The notes under the pieces: generated by a model | Database searches by the model: none | Told to the model about the DNA's origin: nothing | What the model saw: only the letters and a program-made list of their open reading frames with translations | Assembly (NCBI GenBank): GCA_001899765.1 | Contig: MKWM01000050.1 | Coordinates: 1-57,776 of the forward strand | DNA length: 57,776 nt | From: Thiobacillus sp. 63-78 | GTDB lineage: Bacteria; Pseudomonadota; Gammaproteobacteria; Burkholderiales; Thiobacillaceae | Reading direction: 5' to 3' | Made by a program: the position numbers and the translations under genes | In this document: one piece after another, positions 39,508 through 51,683 of the stretch | Layout of the letters: the number at the start of each line of letters is the position of its first letter | Numbering within the stretch: position 1 is the first letter of the stretch

Positions 39508-39533
39508 CCCCTCCCCCGCTTGCGGGGGAGGGG
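39508..39533. repeat. Perfect 12-bp palindromic hairpin
   Basis: CCCCTCCCCCGC pairs exactly with GCGGGGGAGGGG across a two-base loop. It may stabilise the nrdA 3' end or stop transcription, or be a REP-like element; no strong T-run follows on the minus strand. Confidence 0.8.
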
Positions 39534-39555
39534 CTAAAAACCCCCTTCTGCGCCA

Positions 39556-39679
39556 CCTCGACTGAACCGAGCCAGCGGGGATGAAGGCGAGCACTGTTCG
39601 AGCTCCGCAGCAGGGCACGTTTTGTGTGCCCTGCCAGGGCGAGTTGCGCAGCCTCCCCGATGGATCGGTTCAGTCGAGG
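39556..39679. repeat. 15-bp perfect inverted repeat spanning 124 bases
   Basis: CCTCGACTGAACCGA at 39556-39570 and its exact reverse complement at 39665-39679 enclose 94 bases. The arrangement resembles the ends of a small non-autonomous element or the base of a long RNA stem. Confidence 0.7.
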
Positions 39680-39941
39680 CCCGCCCGAAGGGTGGCGCAG
39701 CGGGGTCGCCTTTCTTTGGTTACTTCGGAGTCCATGCCTTGGCATGTACTCCCATCAAAGCAGCGGCGAGACAAGAAAAGTAACCGGCCCGCCGGCATAC
39801 GATTCCACACGCGCTTTAGCGTGTAGTGGATCGGAGTCCCTTCAGGGGCCGCTCCCGGCCAACGAACCGTCGCACACCGCGACCGCATCCATTGACCAGG
39901 CTTGCCTCTTCTTTGGTGCTGCTCCCCCTCCTGTTACCCCT

Positions 39942-42860
39942 TTACTGGCAAGCCTCGCATTCCTCGAACCCGGGATCCCCCGGCCGCATGGTGCAGGCCT
40001 TACCCTCCATCTCCGGCTCCGGCAGATTCGCCGTGGCCCTGCTCATCGCGCTGCTGCCCATAACGCCCGCGCCACCGCCCGCCGACACCGCATTCAGTTC
40101 GCCGCCCTTGCCGGTGGATTTCTCGGCCGAGGTCGCGCCCAGCGTGCGCAGGTAATACGTCGTCTTCAAGCCGCGGATCCACGCCAGCTTGTAGGTCTCG
40201 TCGAGCTTCTTGCCGGAGGCACCCGCCATGTAGATGTTCAGACTCTGCGCCTGGTCGATCCACTTCTGGCGGCGGCTGGCGCACTCGACCAGCCAGTGGG
40301 TTTCCATCTCGAACGCGGTGGCGTAGAGCGTGCGGATGTCGGCCGGGATGCGGTCGATCTTGGCCAGCGAACCGTCGAAATACTTGATGTCGGCGACCAT
40401 GACCTCGTCCCACAGGCCGAGTTTCTTCAGATCGGCGACCAGGTATTTGTTGGCGACGGTGAATTCGCCCGACAGGTTGGATTTGACGTAGATGTTCTGA
40501 TACGTCGGCTCGATCGACGCCGACACGCCGACGATGTTGGCGATGGTCGCGGTCGGCGCGATCGCCAGGCAGTTGGAGTTGCGCATGCCGTGCTCGGCGA
40601 TGCGGGCACGCAGCGTGTCCCAGTCGAGCGTGCTGGAGCTGTCCACTTCGAGGTAGCCGCCGCGCTCCTCGGCCAGCAGTTTCAGCGAATCCTGCGGCAG
40701 GATGCCGCGGCTCCACAGGCTGCCTTCGTAGCTGGAATAGCGGCCGCGCTCGGCGGCGAGTTCGGTCGACGCCCAGAAGGCATAGTAGGACACGGCTTCC
40801 ATCGAGCGGTCGGCGAATTCGACCGCCTCGTTCGACGCGTAGGGTACGCGCAGTTCCTGCAGTGCGTCCTGGAAGCCCATGATGCCGAGGCCGACCGGAC
40901 GGTGCTTGAGGTTGGAATTGCGCGCCTTGCCGACGGCGTAGTAGTTGACGTCGACGACGTTGTCGAGCATGCGCATCGCGGTATGGATGGTGGCCTTCAG
41001 CTTGTCCAGATCGAGCTTGAGCTGCCCCGAATCAGAATCACGTTTCAGGTGATTGACGAGGTTGACCGAGCCGAGGTTGCACACGGCGATTTCAGTGTCG
41101 CCGGTGTTGAGCGTGATCTCGGTGCACAGGTTGGAACTGTGGACGACGCCGACGTGCTGCTGCGGGCTGCGGATGTTGCACGGGTCCTTGAACGTGATCC
41201 AGGGATGGCCGGTCTCGAACAGCATCGACAGCATCTTGCGCCACAACTGCACGGCGGGGATGCGCTTGTATACCTTGATTTCACCACGGTCGGCGCGGCG
41301 CTCGTATTCACCATACGCCTCGGCGAACTTGCGGCCGTAGAGGTCGTGCAGGTCGGGCACGTCGTTGGGCGAGAACAGCGTCCAGTCGCCATTGTCCATC
41401 ACGCGCTGCATGAAGAGGTCCGGAATCCAGTTCGCGGTGTTCATGTCGTGGGTGCGGCGGCGGTCGTCGCCGGTGTTCTTGCGCAGGTCGAGGAATTCCT
41501 CGATGTCGAGGTGCCAGGTCTCCAGGTAGGCGCACACCGCGCCCTTGCGCTTGCCGCCCTGGTTCACCGCGACGGCGGTGTCGTTGACGACCTTGAGGAA
41601 GGGCACGACGCCCTGCGATTTACCATTCGTGCCCTTGATGCGGGCGCCCATCGCGCGCACCGGCGTCCAGTCGTTGCCCAGGCCGCCGGCGTACTTCTGC
41701 AGCATGGCGTTTTCCTTGATCGCCTGGTAGATGCCGTCGAGGTCGTCGGTGACGGTGGTGAGGTAGCACGACGACAGTTGCGAATGCCGGGTGCCGGCGT
41801 TGAACAGGGTCGGCGTCGAGCTCATGAAGTCGAAGCTCGACAGCACCTGGTAGAACTCGATGGCGCGCGCCTCGCGGTCGATCTCGTTGATCGCGAGGCC
41901 CATGGCGACGCGCATGAAGAAGGCCTGCGGCAGTTCGATGCGCGATTCCTCAATGTGCAGGAAATAGCGGTCGTACAGGGTCTGCAGACCGAGATAGCCG
42001 AACTGGTAGTCGCGGCCGGCGTCGAGCACGGCGGCGAGGCGCGCGAGGTCGAACTGGCCGAGTTTCTCGTCGAGCAGTTCGGCGCCGATGCCCTGCTTGA
42101 TGTAAGCGGGGAAATATTCGGCGTAGCGCGCACCCATCTGCGTCTGCGTCACCGCTTCGCCCAGCACTTCGTGGCGGATCGAGTTGAGCAGCAAGCGCGC
42201 GCTGACGAAGGAATAACCCGGGTCCTGCTCGATCATCGAACGCGCGGCCAGCACCAGCGCCTTTTCCACCTCCATCATCGGCACGCCGTCGTAGAGGTCG
42301 CGCAGCACGCTGTGCATGATCGGCTCGGCACGGACGTTATCGCCCAGCCCGCTACAGGCGTCGGCCAGCAGCGCGGCGAGACGCGCGGTGTCGAGCGGCT
42401 TCTTCTGGCCGTCCTCGATCACGTGCAGCGGAACGTCGGGGGCACCGGCGGCTTTTTGTGCGGCACGCTCCTGCGCGCGCTTTTCGCGGTACAGCACGTA
42501 GGCGCGCGCGACTTCGTGCTCGCCCGAGCGCATCAGCGCCAGTTCGACCTGGTCCTGGATGTCCTCGATGTGGAAGGTGCCGCCGTTGGGGGTGCGCCGC
42601 AGCAGGGCGGCGGTCACCTGGCCGGTGATGGCCTCGACCAGCTCGCGGATGCGCGCCGACGCCGCGGCCTGTCCGCCCTGCACCGCGATGAAGGCCTTGG
42701 TCACGGCAATGGCGATCTTGTTCGGCGCAAAACCGACCACCGCGCCGTTACGACGGATGATCTTGTAGTCGGCGTAGCGCGTGTCGATCACCGCCACATC
42801 GGCGGATTCGAGGGGGGGAATGGGCATGGATGCCGCGGATTCGGTGGCGACGTTCAGCAT
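39942..42860 (-). CDS. nrdA: Class Ia ribonucleotide reductase, alpha subunit
   Basis: Catalytic subunit of ribonucleotide reductase. The 972-residue protein is about 200 longer than E. coli NrdA because of an extended N-terminal region with ATP-cone sequence (YKIIRRNGAVVGFAPNKIAIAVTKAF), which senses ATP/dATP. The catalytic barrel has SNLCTEITL with its cysteine, and the C-terminal redox pair is visible in EECEACQ. The ATG at 42860 has GGAG eight bases upstream; the open frame extends 22 codons further. Upstream lie a strong NrdR box and a DnaA box. Confidence 0.96.
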   Translation of the reverse strand: MLNVATESAASMPIPPLESADVAVIDTRYADYKIIRRNGAVVGFAPNKIAIAVTKAFIAVQGGQAAASARIRELVEAITGQVTAALLRRTPNGGTFHIEDIQDQVELALMRSGEHEVARAYVLYREKRAQERAAQKAAGAPDVPLHVIEDGQKKPLDTARLAALLADACSGLGDNVRAEPIMHSVLRDLYDGVPMMEVEKALVLAARSMIEQDPGYSFVSARLLLNSIRHEVLGEAVTQTQMGARYAEYFPAYIKQGIGAELLDEKLGQFDLARLAAVLDAGRDYQFGYLGLQTLYDRYFLHIEESRIELPQAFFMRVAMGLAINEIDREARAIEFYQVLSSFDFMSSTPTLFNAGTRHSQLSSCYLTTVTDDLDGIYQAIKENAMLQKYAGGLGNDWTPVRAMGARIKGTNGKSQGVVPFLKVVNDTAVAVNQGGKRKGAVCAYLETWHLDIEEFLDLRKNTGDDRRRTHDMNTANWIPDLFMQRVMDNGDWTLFSPNDVPDLHDLYGRKFAEAYGEYERRADRGEIKVYKRIPAVQLWRKMLSMLFETGHPWITFKDPCNIRSPQQHVGVVHSSNLCTEITLNTGDTEIAVCNLGSVNLVNHLKRDSDSGQLKLDLDKLKATIHTAMRMLDNVVDVNYYAVGKARNSNLKHRPVGLGIMGFQDALQELRVPYASNEAVEFADRSMEAVSYYAFWASTELAAERGRYSSYEGSLWSRGILPQDSLKLLAEERGGYLEVDSSSTLDWDTLRARIAEHGMRNSNCLAIAPTATIANIVGVSASIEPTYQNIYVKSNLSGEFTVANKYLVADLKKLGLWDEVMVADIKYFDGSLAKIDRIPADIRTLYATAFEMETHWLVECASRRQKWIDQAQSLNIYMAGASGKKLDETYKLAWIRGLKTTYYLRTLGATSAEKSTGKGGELNAVSAGGGAGVMGSSAMSRATANLPEPEMEGKACTMRPGDPGFEECEACQ

Positions 42861-42929
42861 CGGGGAAGCTCCTTGGTAGTGGGTATCACGACAATACGGG
42901 CTCGCCTGCAAGCGTGAAACATCCACACC

Positions 42930-42938
42930 TTATGCACA
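42930..42938 (+). promoter_or_regulatory. Predicted DnaA box upstream of nrdA
   Basis: TTATGCACA matches the DnaA box consensus TTATNCACA exactly; a weaker relative, ACATCCACA, lies at 42919-42927. It sits between the NrdR box and the nrdA start. In E. coli DnaA boxes in the nrdA promoter tie expression to replication. Confidence 0.55.
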
Positions 42939-42967
42939 GCTTGTCCGGCCCCCGCCAACAGTTTTAT

Positions 42968-42983
42968 ACACAACATATTGTGG
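42968..42983 (-). promoter_or_regulatory. Predicted NrdR box upstream of nrdA
   Basis: On the minus strand CCACAATATGTTGTGT matches 14 of 16 positions of the NrdR consensus. NrdR is the ATP/dATP-sensing repressor of ribonucleotide reductase genes. A poor second copy may lie 32 bases further upstream at 43000-43015. Confidence 0.7.
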
Positions 42984-43376
42984 TACTGGAGAAGGCTGGA
43001 TACAAATTCTAGGTGTCCTGCCCGCTATGTCAACCCGGATCCGGATAGTCGGGAAAAGATTTTTCGGCGTCCTGAAAATCCCGAGACAAATCAATATTTT
43101 CATTGGACGGGATGCCTGAAATTTGCACAGCACCGCGCGGGGGCAGGCCTGGCGCCCTGAAACACCCGCTCCGGCCGATGAAAGCGTTGAAATTCAGTTT
43201 ATTCGCATGCACGAATGCTGTCCCGGCCGCGCAAAGACTGCTAAATCTTTGCGCGATCTGACGAAAAACGCGTGTGGAGCCACGCCTCGATATGACCTGG
43301 CGAGCATTTCCCCTGAATGAGGATCGGGGGAATTTTGGTTATGATGGCAAAAAACTGCATCTTTCCCGGTTCTACC
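42984..43376. other. Divergent control region between nrdA and purU
   Basis: I see no gene in this stretch. Besides the probable nrdA promoter at the left, it holds a perfect 9-bp stem GCGCAAAGA/TCTTTGCGC with an 8-base loop at 43229-43254, and a candidate purU -10 element TATGAT at about 43340-43345. Confidence 0.45.
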
Positions 43377-44231
43377 ATGCGTCATACCGCCGTCCTGCTG
43401 ATTTCCTGCCCCGACCAGCGAGGGCTGGTCGCCGCCATCGCCGATTTTCTGCTGGCGCACAACGCCAATATCCTGCATGCCGACCAGCATCAGGATGCCG
43501 AGCTGAAACTGTTCCTGATGCGGGTGGAATGGGAACTGGCGGACTTCAGCCTCGATCTGGCCGACTTCGCCGCGGCTTTCGGACCCATCGCGAACCGCTT
43601 CGGGATGGTCTGGCGGCTCGCCGAATCGAGCCGCAAGCCGCGTCTGGCCATATTCGTATCGAAATTCGATCATTGCCTGGCCGATCTGCTCTACCGCTAC
43701 CAGAGCGGCGAGTTGCACTGCGAACTGCCGATCATCCTCAGCAACCACGAGGATACGCGCTGGCTGGCCGAGGCCTACCGGATCCCTTTCCAGCACCTGG
43801 CGGTGCACCAGGACATCAAGCGCGAAGCAGAGCACACGCAACTGGCCATCCTGCGTGACCAGAAGATCGATTTCATCGTGCTGGCGCGCTACATGCAGGT
43901 GCTGTCAGCCGATTTCATCCGTCACTTTCCCCACCACATCATCAACATCCACCATTCCTTCCTGCCGGCCTTCCATGGCGCCAAACCCTATCACCGGGCA
44001 TTCGAGCGCGGCGTCAAGCTGATCGGCGCGACCGCGCACTACGTCACCGAAACGCTGGACGACGGCCCCATCATCGAGCAGGACGTGGCGCGCATCTCGC
44101 ACCGCGACAGCCTCGACGACCTGATCAACAAGGGCGCCGACCTGGAGAAGGTGGTGCTGTCGCGCGCGGTGAAGTGGCATCTCGACAACCGCGTGCTGGT
44201 GTACGCCAACAAGACCGTCGTGTTCGACTGA
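43377..44231 (+). CDS. purU: Formyltetrahydrofolate deformylase
   Basis: Hydrolyses 10-formyltetrahydrofolate to formate and tetrahydrofolate, balancing one-carbon pools and supplying formate for purine synthesis. The 284-residue protein has an N-terminal ACT domain (TAVLLISCPDQRGLVAAIADFL, about 1-80) and a C-terminal formyl-transfer domain with NIHHSFLPAFHGAKPYHRAF and the catalytic region ATAHYVTETLDDGPIIEQD. The ATG at 43377 gives the standard N-terminus; upstream in-frame starts would add 20 unrelated residues. Confidence 0.95.
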   Translation: MRHTAVLLISCPDQRGLVAAIADFLLAHNANILHADQHQDAELKLFLMRVEWELADFSLDLADFAAAFGPIANRFGMVWRLAESSRKPRLAIFVSKFDHCLADLLYRYQSGELHCELPIILSNHEDTRWLAEAYRIPFQHLAVHQDIKREAEHTQLAILRDQKIDFIVLARYMQVLSADFIRHFPHHIINIHHSFLPAFHGAKPYHRAFERGVKLIGATAHYVTETLDDGPIIEQDVARISHRDSLDDLINKGADLEKVVLSRAVKWHLDNRVLVYANKTVVFD

Positions 44232-44237
44232 ACCGGC

Positions 44238-46399
<2,162 letters not shown>

Positions 46400-46433
46400 A
46401 GCGGCCGTTCCACGGCGTGGTGGCAGTACGCCC

Positions 46434-46781
46434 ATGAAAATCCTGCAGACCATCTCCATCACCAGCCTGATCGCACTGATTTTTCTCTGTCTGGTGTGGG
46501 AATTGTGGCTGGCGCCGATTCGCCCGGGCGGCTCGCTGCTGGTGCTGAAGACCCTGCCCCTGCTGCTGCCGCTGATGGGCATCCTGAAAGGCCGCCGCTA
46601 CACCTACCAATGGGCGCCGATGCTGATACTGGCCTATTTCACCGAAGGGGTGGTGCGCGCCTGGTCGGACAGCGGCCTGTCGGCGTGGCTGGCCGGCGGC
46701 GAGGTGATGCTGTCGGTGGCCTTCTTCTTCGCGACGATCTACTATGCCCGGTTCAGCGCACCGTCGCGGCAGGCGCGGTAA
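46434..46781 (+). CDS. DUF2069 membrane protein
   Basis: A 115-residue inner-membrane protein with about four hydrophobic helices (SITSLIALIFLCLVWELWLAP, TLPLLLPLMGILKG, APMLILAYFTEGVVRAW, MLSVAFFFATIYYARF). DUF2069 has no assigned role and often lies next to wrbA, as here. Ends in a terminator shared with leuA. Confidence 0.88.
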   Translation: MKILQTISITSLIALIFLCLVWELWLAPIRPGGSLLVLKTLPLLLPLMGILKGRRYTYQWAPMLILAYFTEGVVRAWSDSGLSAWLAGGEVMLSVAFFFATIYYARFSAPSRQAR

Positions 46782-46808
46782 AAAACGCCCCGCGGGGCGC
46801 TTTTTACC
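46778..46808. terminator. Bidirectional terminator between DUF2069 gene and leuA
   Basis: A near-perfect palindrome with GCCCCGCGGGGC at its centre, flanked by A-run and T-run (TAAAAAA ... CTTTTTA). It can end transcripts from both directions; the DUF2069 stop codon lies within it and leuA stops just beyond. Confidence 0.9.
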
Positions 46809-46817
46809 CGGGATGGC

Positions 46818-48353
46818 TCACACCTGCGGATGCGCGCGCTCGCGCTTGCTGTTGAGCTTGTTGAGCGCGTGCAGATAGGCCTTGGCCGAGGCCACCACGA
46901 TGTCGGTGTCGGCTCCCTGTCCGTTCACCACGCGCCCATCCTGCGCCAGCCGCACGGTCACCTCGCCCTGCGCATCGGTGCCGCTGGTGATGTTGCTGAC
47001 CGAATAGAGCAACAGGTCCGCGCCGCTGTGAACCACCGACTCCAGCGCTCTGAAGGTCGCGTCGACCGGGCCTGAACCCTGGCCATCGGCCTGCCATTCG
47101 GCGCCATCGTCAGTGAATACGAGTTGCGCGCGCGGAATCTCGCCGGTCTCCGAACACACCTTCATCGATACCAGCTTGAAGCGTTCGTGCTCGGCGGCAT
47201 AGCCTTCGTCGGACACCAGCGCCTGCAGGTCATCGTCGAAGATTTCGCGCTTCTTGTCGGCGAGATCCTTGAAGCGGGCGAACGCTGTATTGAGCGCTTC
47301 CTCGCTGTCGAGCACGATGCCAAGCTCGGCAAGCTTGGTCTTGAAGGCATTGCGCCCGGAAAGCTTGCCGAGCGTCAGACGGTTGGCATTCCAGCCCACA
47401 TCCTCGGCCCGCATGATTTCATAGGTCTCGCGATGTTTCAGCACCCCGTCCTGATGAATGCCGGATTCGTGGGCAAAGGCGTTGGCGCCGACGATGGCCT
47501 TGTTCGGCTGCACCGGATAGCCGGTGATGGTGGAAACAAGCTTGGACGCCGGCACGATCTGGGTGGCGTCGATGCGCGTGTCGCAGTTGAACACGTCGCG
47601 GCGGGTGCGCACCGCCATCACGATTTCCTCCAGCGAGGCATTGCCCGCGCGCTCGCCGAGACCATTGATGGTGCACTCGACCTGACGCGCGCCGTTCATC
47701 ACCGCGGCGAGCGAATTGGCGACCGCCATGCCGAGGTCGTTGTGGCAGTGGGTCGACCAGATCACCGTGTCGGCGCCCGGCACGCGCTCGATCAGCTGCT
47801 TCATGCGCTCGCCCCACAAGGCCGGAATCGAATAGCCGACCGTGTCGGGGACGTTGATGGTTTTGGCGCCGGCCTTGATCACCTCGTCGAAAATCCGTAC
47901 AAGAAAGTCCATGTCCGAGCGCACCGCGTCCTCGGCCGAGAACTCGACGTCGTCGGTGTATTCGAGCGCGAGCCTGACCGCCTTGACGGCGGCCTCGACC
48001 ACCTGCTCCGGCTGCATGCGCAGCTTCTTCTCCATGTGGAGGGGGCTGGTGGCAATGAAGGTATGGATGCGCCCCGACCTGGCCGGCTTGATCGCGCCAC
48101 CCGCCGCGTGGATATCGCGTTCGTTGGCGCGCGCCAGCGAACACACGGTCGAATTCTGGATCGTTTCGGCAATGGTTCGGATCGCCTCGGCATCGCCCGG
48201 GCTGGCGGCGGCGAATCCCGCTTCGATCACGTCGACGCCGAGCTTTTCCAGCTGGCGCGCGATGCGCAGTTTCTCCTCCCGGGTCATCGACGCGCCGGGG
48301 CTTTGCTCGCCGTCGCGCAAGGTGGTGTCGAAAATAAACAAACGGTCGTTCAT
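46818..48353 (-). CDS. leuA: 2-isopropylmalate synthase
   Basis: First committed step of leucine synthesis: acetyl-CoA plus 2-ketoisovalerate gives 2-isopropylmalate. The 511-residue protein has the HMGL-type barrel ([35 protein letters not shown] with metal-binding His residues), and the C-terminal LeuA dimer domain at about 370-510, where leucine feedback acts. Start at ATG 48353 with GGAG seven bases before it; the ATG four codons upstream has no ribosome site. It ends the ilv-psd-pssA-leuA run. Confidence 0.97.
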   Translation of the reverse strand: MNDRLFIFDTTLRDGEQSPGASMTREEKLRIARQLEKLGVDVIEAGFAAASPGDAEAIRTIAETIQNSTVCSLARANERDIHAAGGAIKPARSGRIHTFIATSPLHMEKKLRMQPEQVVEAAVKAVRLALEYTDDVEFSAEDAVRSDMDFLVRIFDEVIKAGAKTINVPDTVGYSIPALWGERMKQLIERVPGADTVIWSTHCHNDLGMAVANSLAAVMNGARQVECTINGLGERAGNASLEEIVMAVRTRRDVFNCDTRIDATQIVPASKLVSTITGYPVQPNKAIVGANAFAHESGIHQDGVLKHRETYEIMRAEDVGWNANRLTLGKLSGRNAFKTKLAELGIVLDSEEALNTAFARFKDLADKKREIFDDDLQALVSDEGYAAEHERFKLVSMKVCSETGEIPRAQLVFTDDGAEWQADGQGSGPVDATFRALESVVHSGADLLLYSVSNITSGTDAQGEVTVRLAQDGRVVNGQGADTDIVVASAKAYLHALNKLNSKRERAHPQV

Positions 48354-48566
48354 GGCAGGCTCCATGGAGGGTCGGGCCGGGGTTCAGTCGATTCGGGCCG
48401 ACGCATTATATCGGGTTGCCGCAAGAAGCAGGCGGCGCGGGGGTACTGCGGGAGGAGGGGGTTCAGTATGTGCGCGCGACGCGCAGCAGCAGGCCGTCGA
48501 ACAGGACGTTCGACAGGCAGAGAAGACAGGATGGGTGCGACGGGCTGGACATGGCTCAAATTCTAT

Positions 48567-49361
48567 CTATTTTTCGCCACCCTGCAAGGGGGCAGCCGTC
48601 TCGAGCGATTTTCTGTGGCGAATCCGCCGCAACAGCGCGTCGGCATACCCCGACAGGCCATACAGCACGAACACGCCGAACAGCACTTCGGGCGGGCTGG
48701 TCGACACCAGGATGAAGGCCAGCACGATCAGCAGGATGACGAAGAACGGCACACTGCGCCTGAGGTTGATTTCCTTACCGCTGTAATAGCGGAAGTTGCT
48801 GACCATGGTGAGCCCGCCGAACAGCGCGATCACGGCAGCCAGCCAGCGCACGTCGTGACCCGCGATACCGTATTCGGTCATGACCCAGACGAAGCCGGCC
48901 ACCAGGGCCGCGGCCGACGGGCTGGGCAGCCCCTGGAAGAAGCGCTTGTCGGTGACCGTGTCGATCTGGGTATTGAAACGCGCCAGCCGCAGCGCCGCAC
49001 CCGAGCAATAGACGAAAGCGGCGATCCAGCCGAACTTGCCCATGCCCTGCATGGCGAATTCGTAGATCACCAGCGCCGGCGCCACGCCGAACGACACCAT
49101 GTCGGAGAGGCTGTCGTACTCGGCGCCGAAGGCGCTCTGCGTATGCGTCATGCGGGCGACGCGGCCGTCGAGTCCGTCGAGCACCATGGCGATGAAAATC
49201 GCTACCGCCGCGAGCTCGAAGCGGCCGTTCATCGCCTGCACGATCGCGAAGAAGCCGGCGAACAGCGCACCGGTGGTGAACAGGTTGGGCAGCAGATAGA
49301 TGCCGCGGTCACGTATCCGGGGGCGCTTCGATTCGGTCTTTCGGTGATGGAAGTCGAGCAT
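48567..49361 (-). CDS. pssA: CDP-diacylglycerol-serine O-phosphatidyltransferase
   Basis: Membrane enzyme joining CDP-diacylglycerol and serine to give phosphatidylserine. The 264-residue protein has seven or so hydrophobic helices and the CDP-alcohol transferase motif DGLDGRVARMTHTQSAFGAE followed by YDSLSD. It starts at ATG 49361, just before the conserved MLDFHHRK; the frame is open much further up but overlaps psd. It follows psd after 28 bases, so both steps to phosphatidylethanolamine are adjacent. A 213-base gap without a gene precedes leuA. Confidence 0.95.
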   Translation of the reverse strand: MLDFHHRKTESKRPRIRDRGIYLLPNLFTTGALFAGFFAIVQAMNGRFELAAVAIFIAMVLDGLDGRVARMTHTQSAFGAEYDSLSDMVSFGVAPALVIYEFAMQGMGKFGWIAAFVYCSGAALRLARFNTQIDTVTDKRFFQGLPSPSAAALVAGFVWVMTEYGIAGHDVRWLAAVIALFGGLTMVSNFRYYSGKEINLRRSVPFFVILLIVLAFILVSTSPPEVLFGVFVLYGLSGYADALLRRIRHRKSLETAAPLQGGEK

Positions 49362-49389
49362 GAAGAGGACTGAGGCGTATTCGCCCGCG

Positions 49390-50016
49390 TTACCAGCGAG
49401 CCAATATAGTACGTCCGCCCGTGACTTTTTGCCCGATCGAGACTTCGGCGCGCGCCGTCGTCGGCAGATACACATCGACCCGCGAGCCGAAGCGGATGAA
49501 GCCGTAGCGCTGGCCGCGCGCAAGCGCGTCGCCGGCCTTGACGTAGCACAGGATGCGGCGCGCGATCAGGCCGGCGATCTGCACGCAGGTGACGTCGCCG
49601 CGCGCAGTGGCGATGTGGAGTGCGTTGCGCTCGTTTTCGGTGGAGGCCTTGTCGAGGTCGGCGTTGACGAAGCTGCCCGCCGTGTACCAGTGGCCCTTGA
49701 TCTCGCCGTCGACCGGACTCTTGTTCGAGTGCACGTTGAACACGTTCATGAACACGCTGATCTTCAGCGCCTCGCGGTCAAGGTATTCGTCGCGCACCTT
49801 CTCCACCACGACGATGCGGCCATCGGCCGGCGCGATGACCGCGTCGGCGTCGGGCGGCGGCACCCGCGCCGGATCGCGAAAGAACTGCAGCGCAAACGCC
49901 GCCCAGATCCAGAACGGAATCGACCACCAGCCGATGAGCCAGGTGGCGATCAGGGCAGCGGCAAACGCGGCCAGCAAAACCAGCCAGCCCTCGCGGGCGA
50001 TAAGGGGATGTGTCAT
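49390..50016 (-). CDS. psd: Phosphatidylserine decarboxylase, short form
   Basis: Pyruvoyl enzyme that decarboxylates phosphatidylserine to phosphatidylethanolamine. The 208-residue protein has two N-terminal hydrophobic helices, then [19 protein letters not shown] and the self-cleavage site near [11 protein letters not shown], where the Ser becomes the pyruvoyl group. Length fits the short archaeal/betaproteobacterial type. The ATG at 50016 is preceded almost directly by a TCAGGG repeat block, so no usual ribosome site remains. Confidence 0.95.
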   Translation of the reverse strand: MTHPLIAREGWLVLLAAFAAALIATWLIGWWSIPFWIWAAFALQFFRDPARVPPPDADAVIAPADGRIVVVEKVRDEYLDREALKISVFMNVFNVHSNKSPVDGEIKGHWYTAGSFVNADLDKASTENERNALHIATARGDVTCVQIAGLIARRILCYVKAGDALARGQRYGFIRFGSRVDVYLPTTARAEVSIGQKVTGGRTILARW

Positions 50017-50017
50017 T

Positions 50018-50052
50018 TCAGGGGTCAGGATTCAGGGATCAGGATTCAGGGG
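50018..50052 (+). repeat. TCAGGG-type repeat next to psd
   Basis: A 35-base block of TCAGGGG, TCAGGAT, TCAGGGA and TCAGGAT-type units. It includes the 19-mer CAGGGGTCAGGATTCAGGG at 50019-50037, the same as at 12805-12823. It faces an inverted block 39 bases away. Confidence 0.92.
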
Positions 50053-50091
50053 ACGGAACGCAAAGGTCAGCACGGCGCAGCCGCACAAAAA

Positions 50092-50123
50092 CCCCTGACC
50101 CCTGAATCCCGACCCCTGGCCCC
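50092..50123 (-). repeat. TCAGGG-type repeat next to ilvC, inverted
   Basis: A 32-base block whose minus strand holds ATTCAGGGGTCAGGGG and CAGGGGTCGGG units. It lies three bases from the ilvC stop and faces the psd-side block, leaving a 39-base middle with no gene. Confidence 0.9.
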
Positions 50124-50125
50124 TT

Positions 50126-51682
<1,557 letters not shown>

Positions 51683-51683
<1 letters not shown>

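Larger units (their letters stand above)
39388..39941. other. Long nrdA-nrdB gap made of repeat-like sequence
   Basis: I see no convincing gene in these 554 bases. It holds a perfect 12-bp palindrome (39508-39533), a 15-bp perfect inverted repeat (39556-39570 with 39665-39679), and a stretch with the words CTTTCTTTGGTTACTT and AAGAAAAGTAACC (39709-39785) of a kind I associate with dispersed repeats in other proteobacteria (recollection, not searched). A 72-codon minus-strand reading frame (39670-39888) crosses it but lacks any family resemblance. Confidence 0.6.

Noticed and set aside
39670-39888. 72-codon minus-strand frame as a small gene between nrdA and nrdB
   Set aside because: It lies wholly in the repeat-like island, has no ribosome site and resembles translations of dispersed repeats.
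39624-42917. 1097-codon plus-strand open frame opposite nrdA
   Set aside because: Antisense shadow of nrdA; composition is the usual His/Gln/Val-rich mirror of a GC-rich gene.
47124-49373. 749-codon plus-strand frame opposite leuA and pssA
   Set aside because: Mirror frame across two conserved genes and the gap between them.
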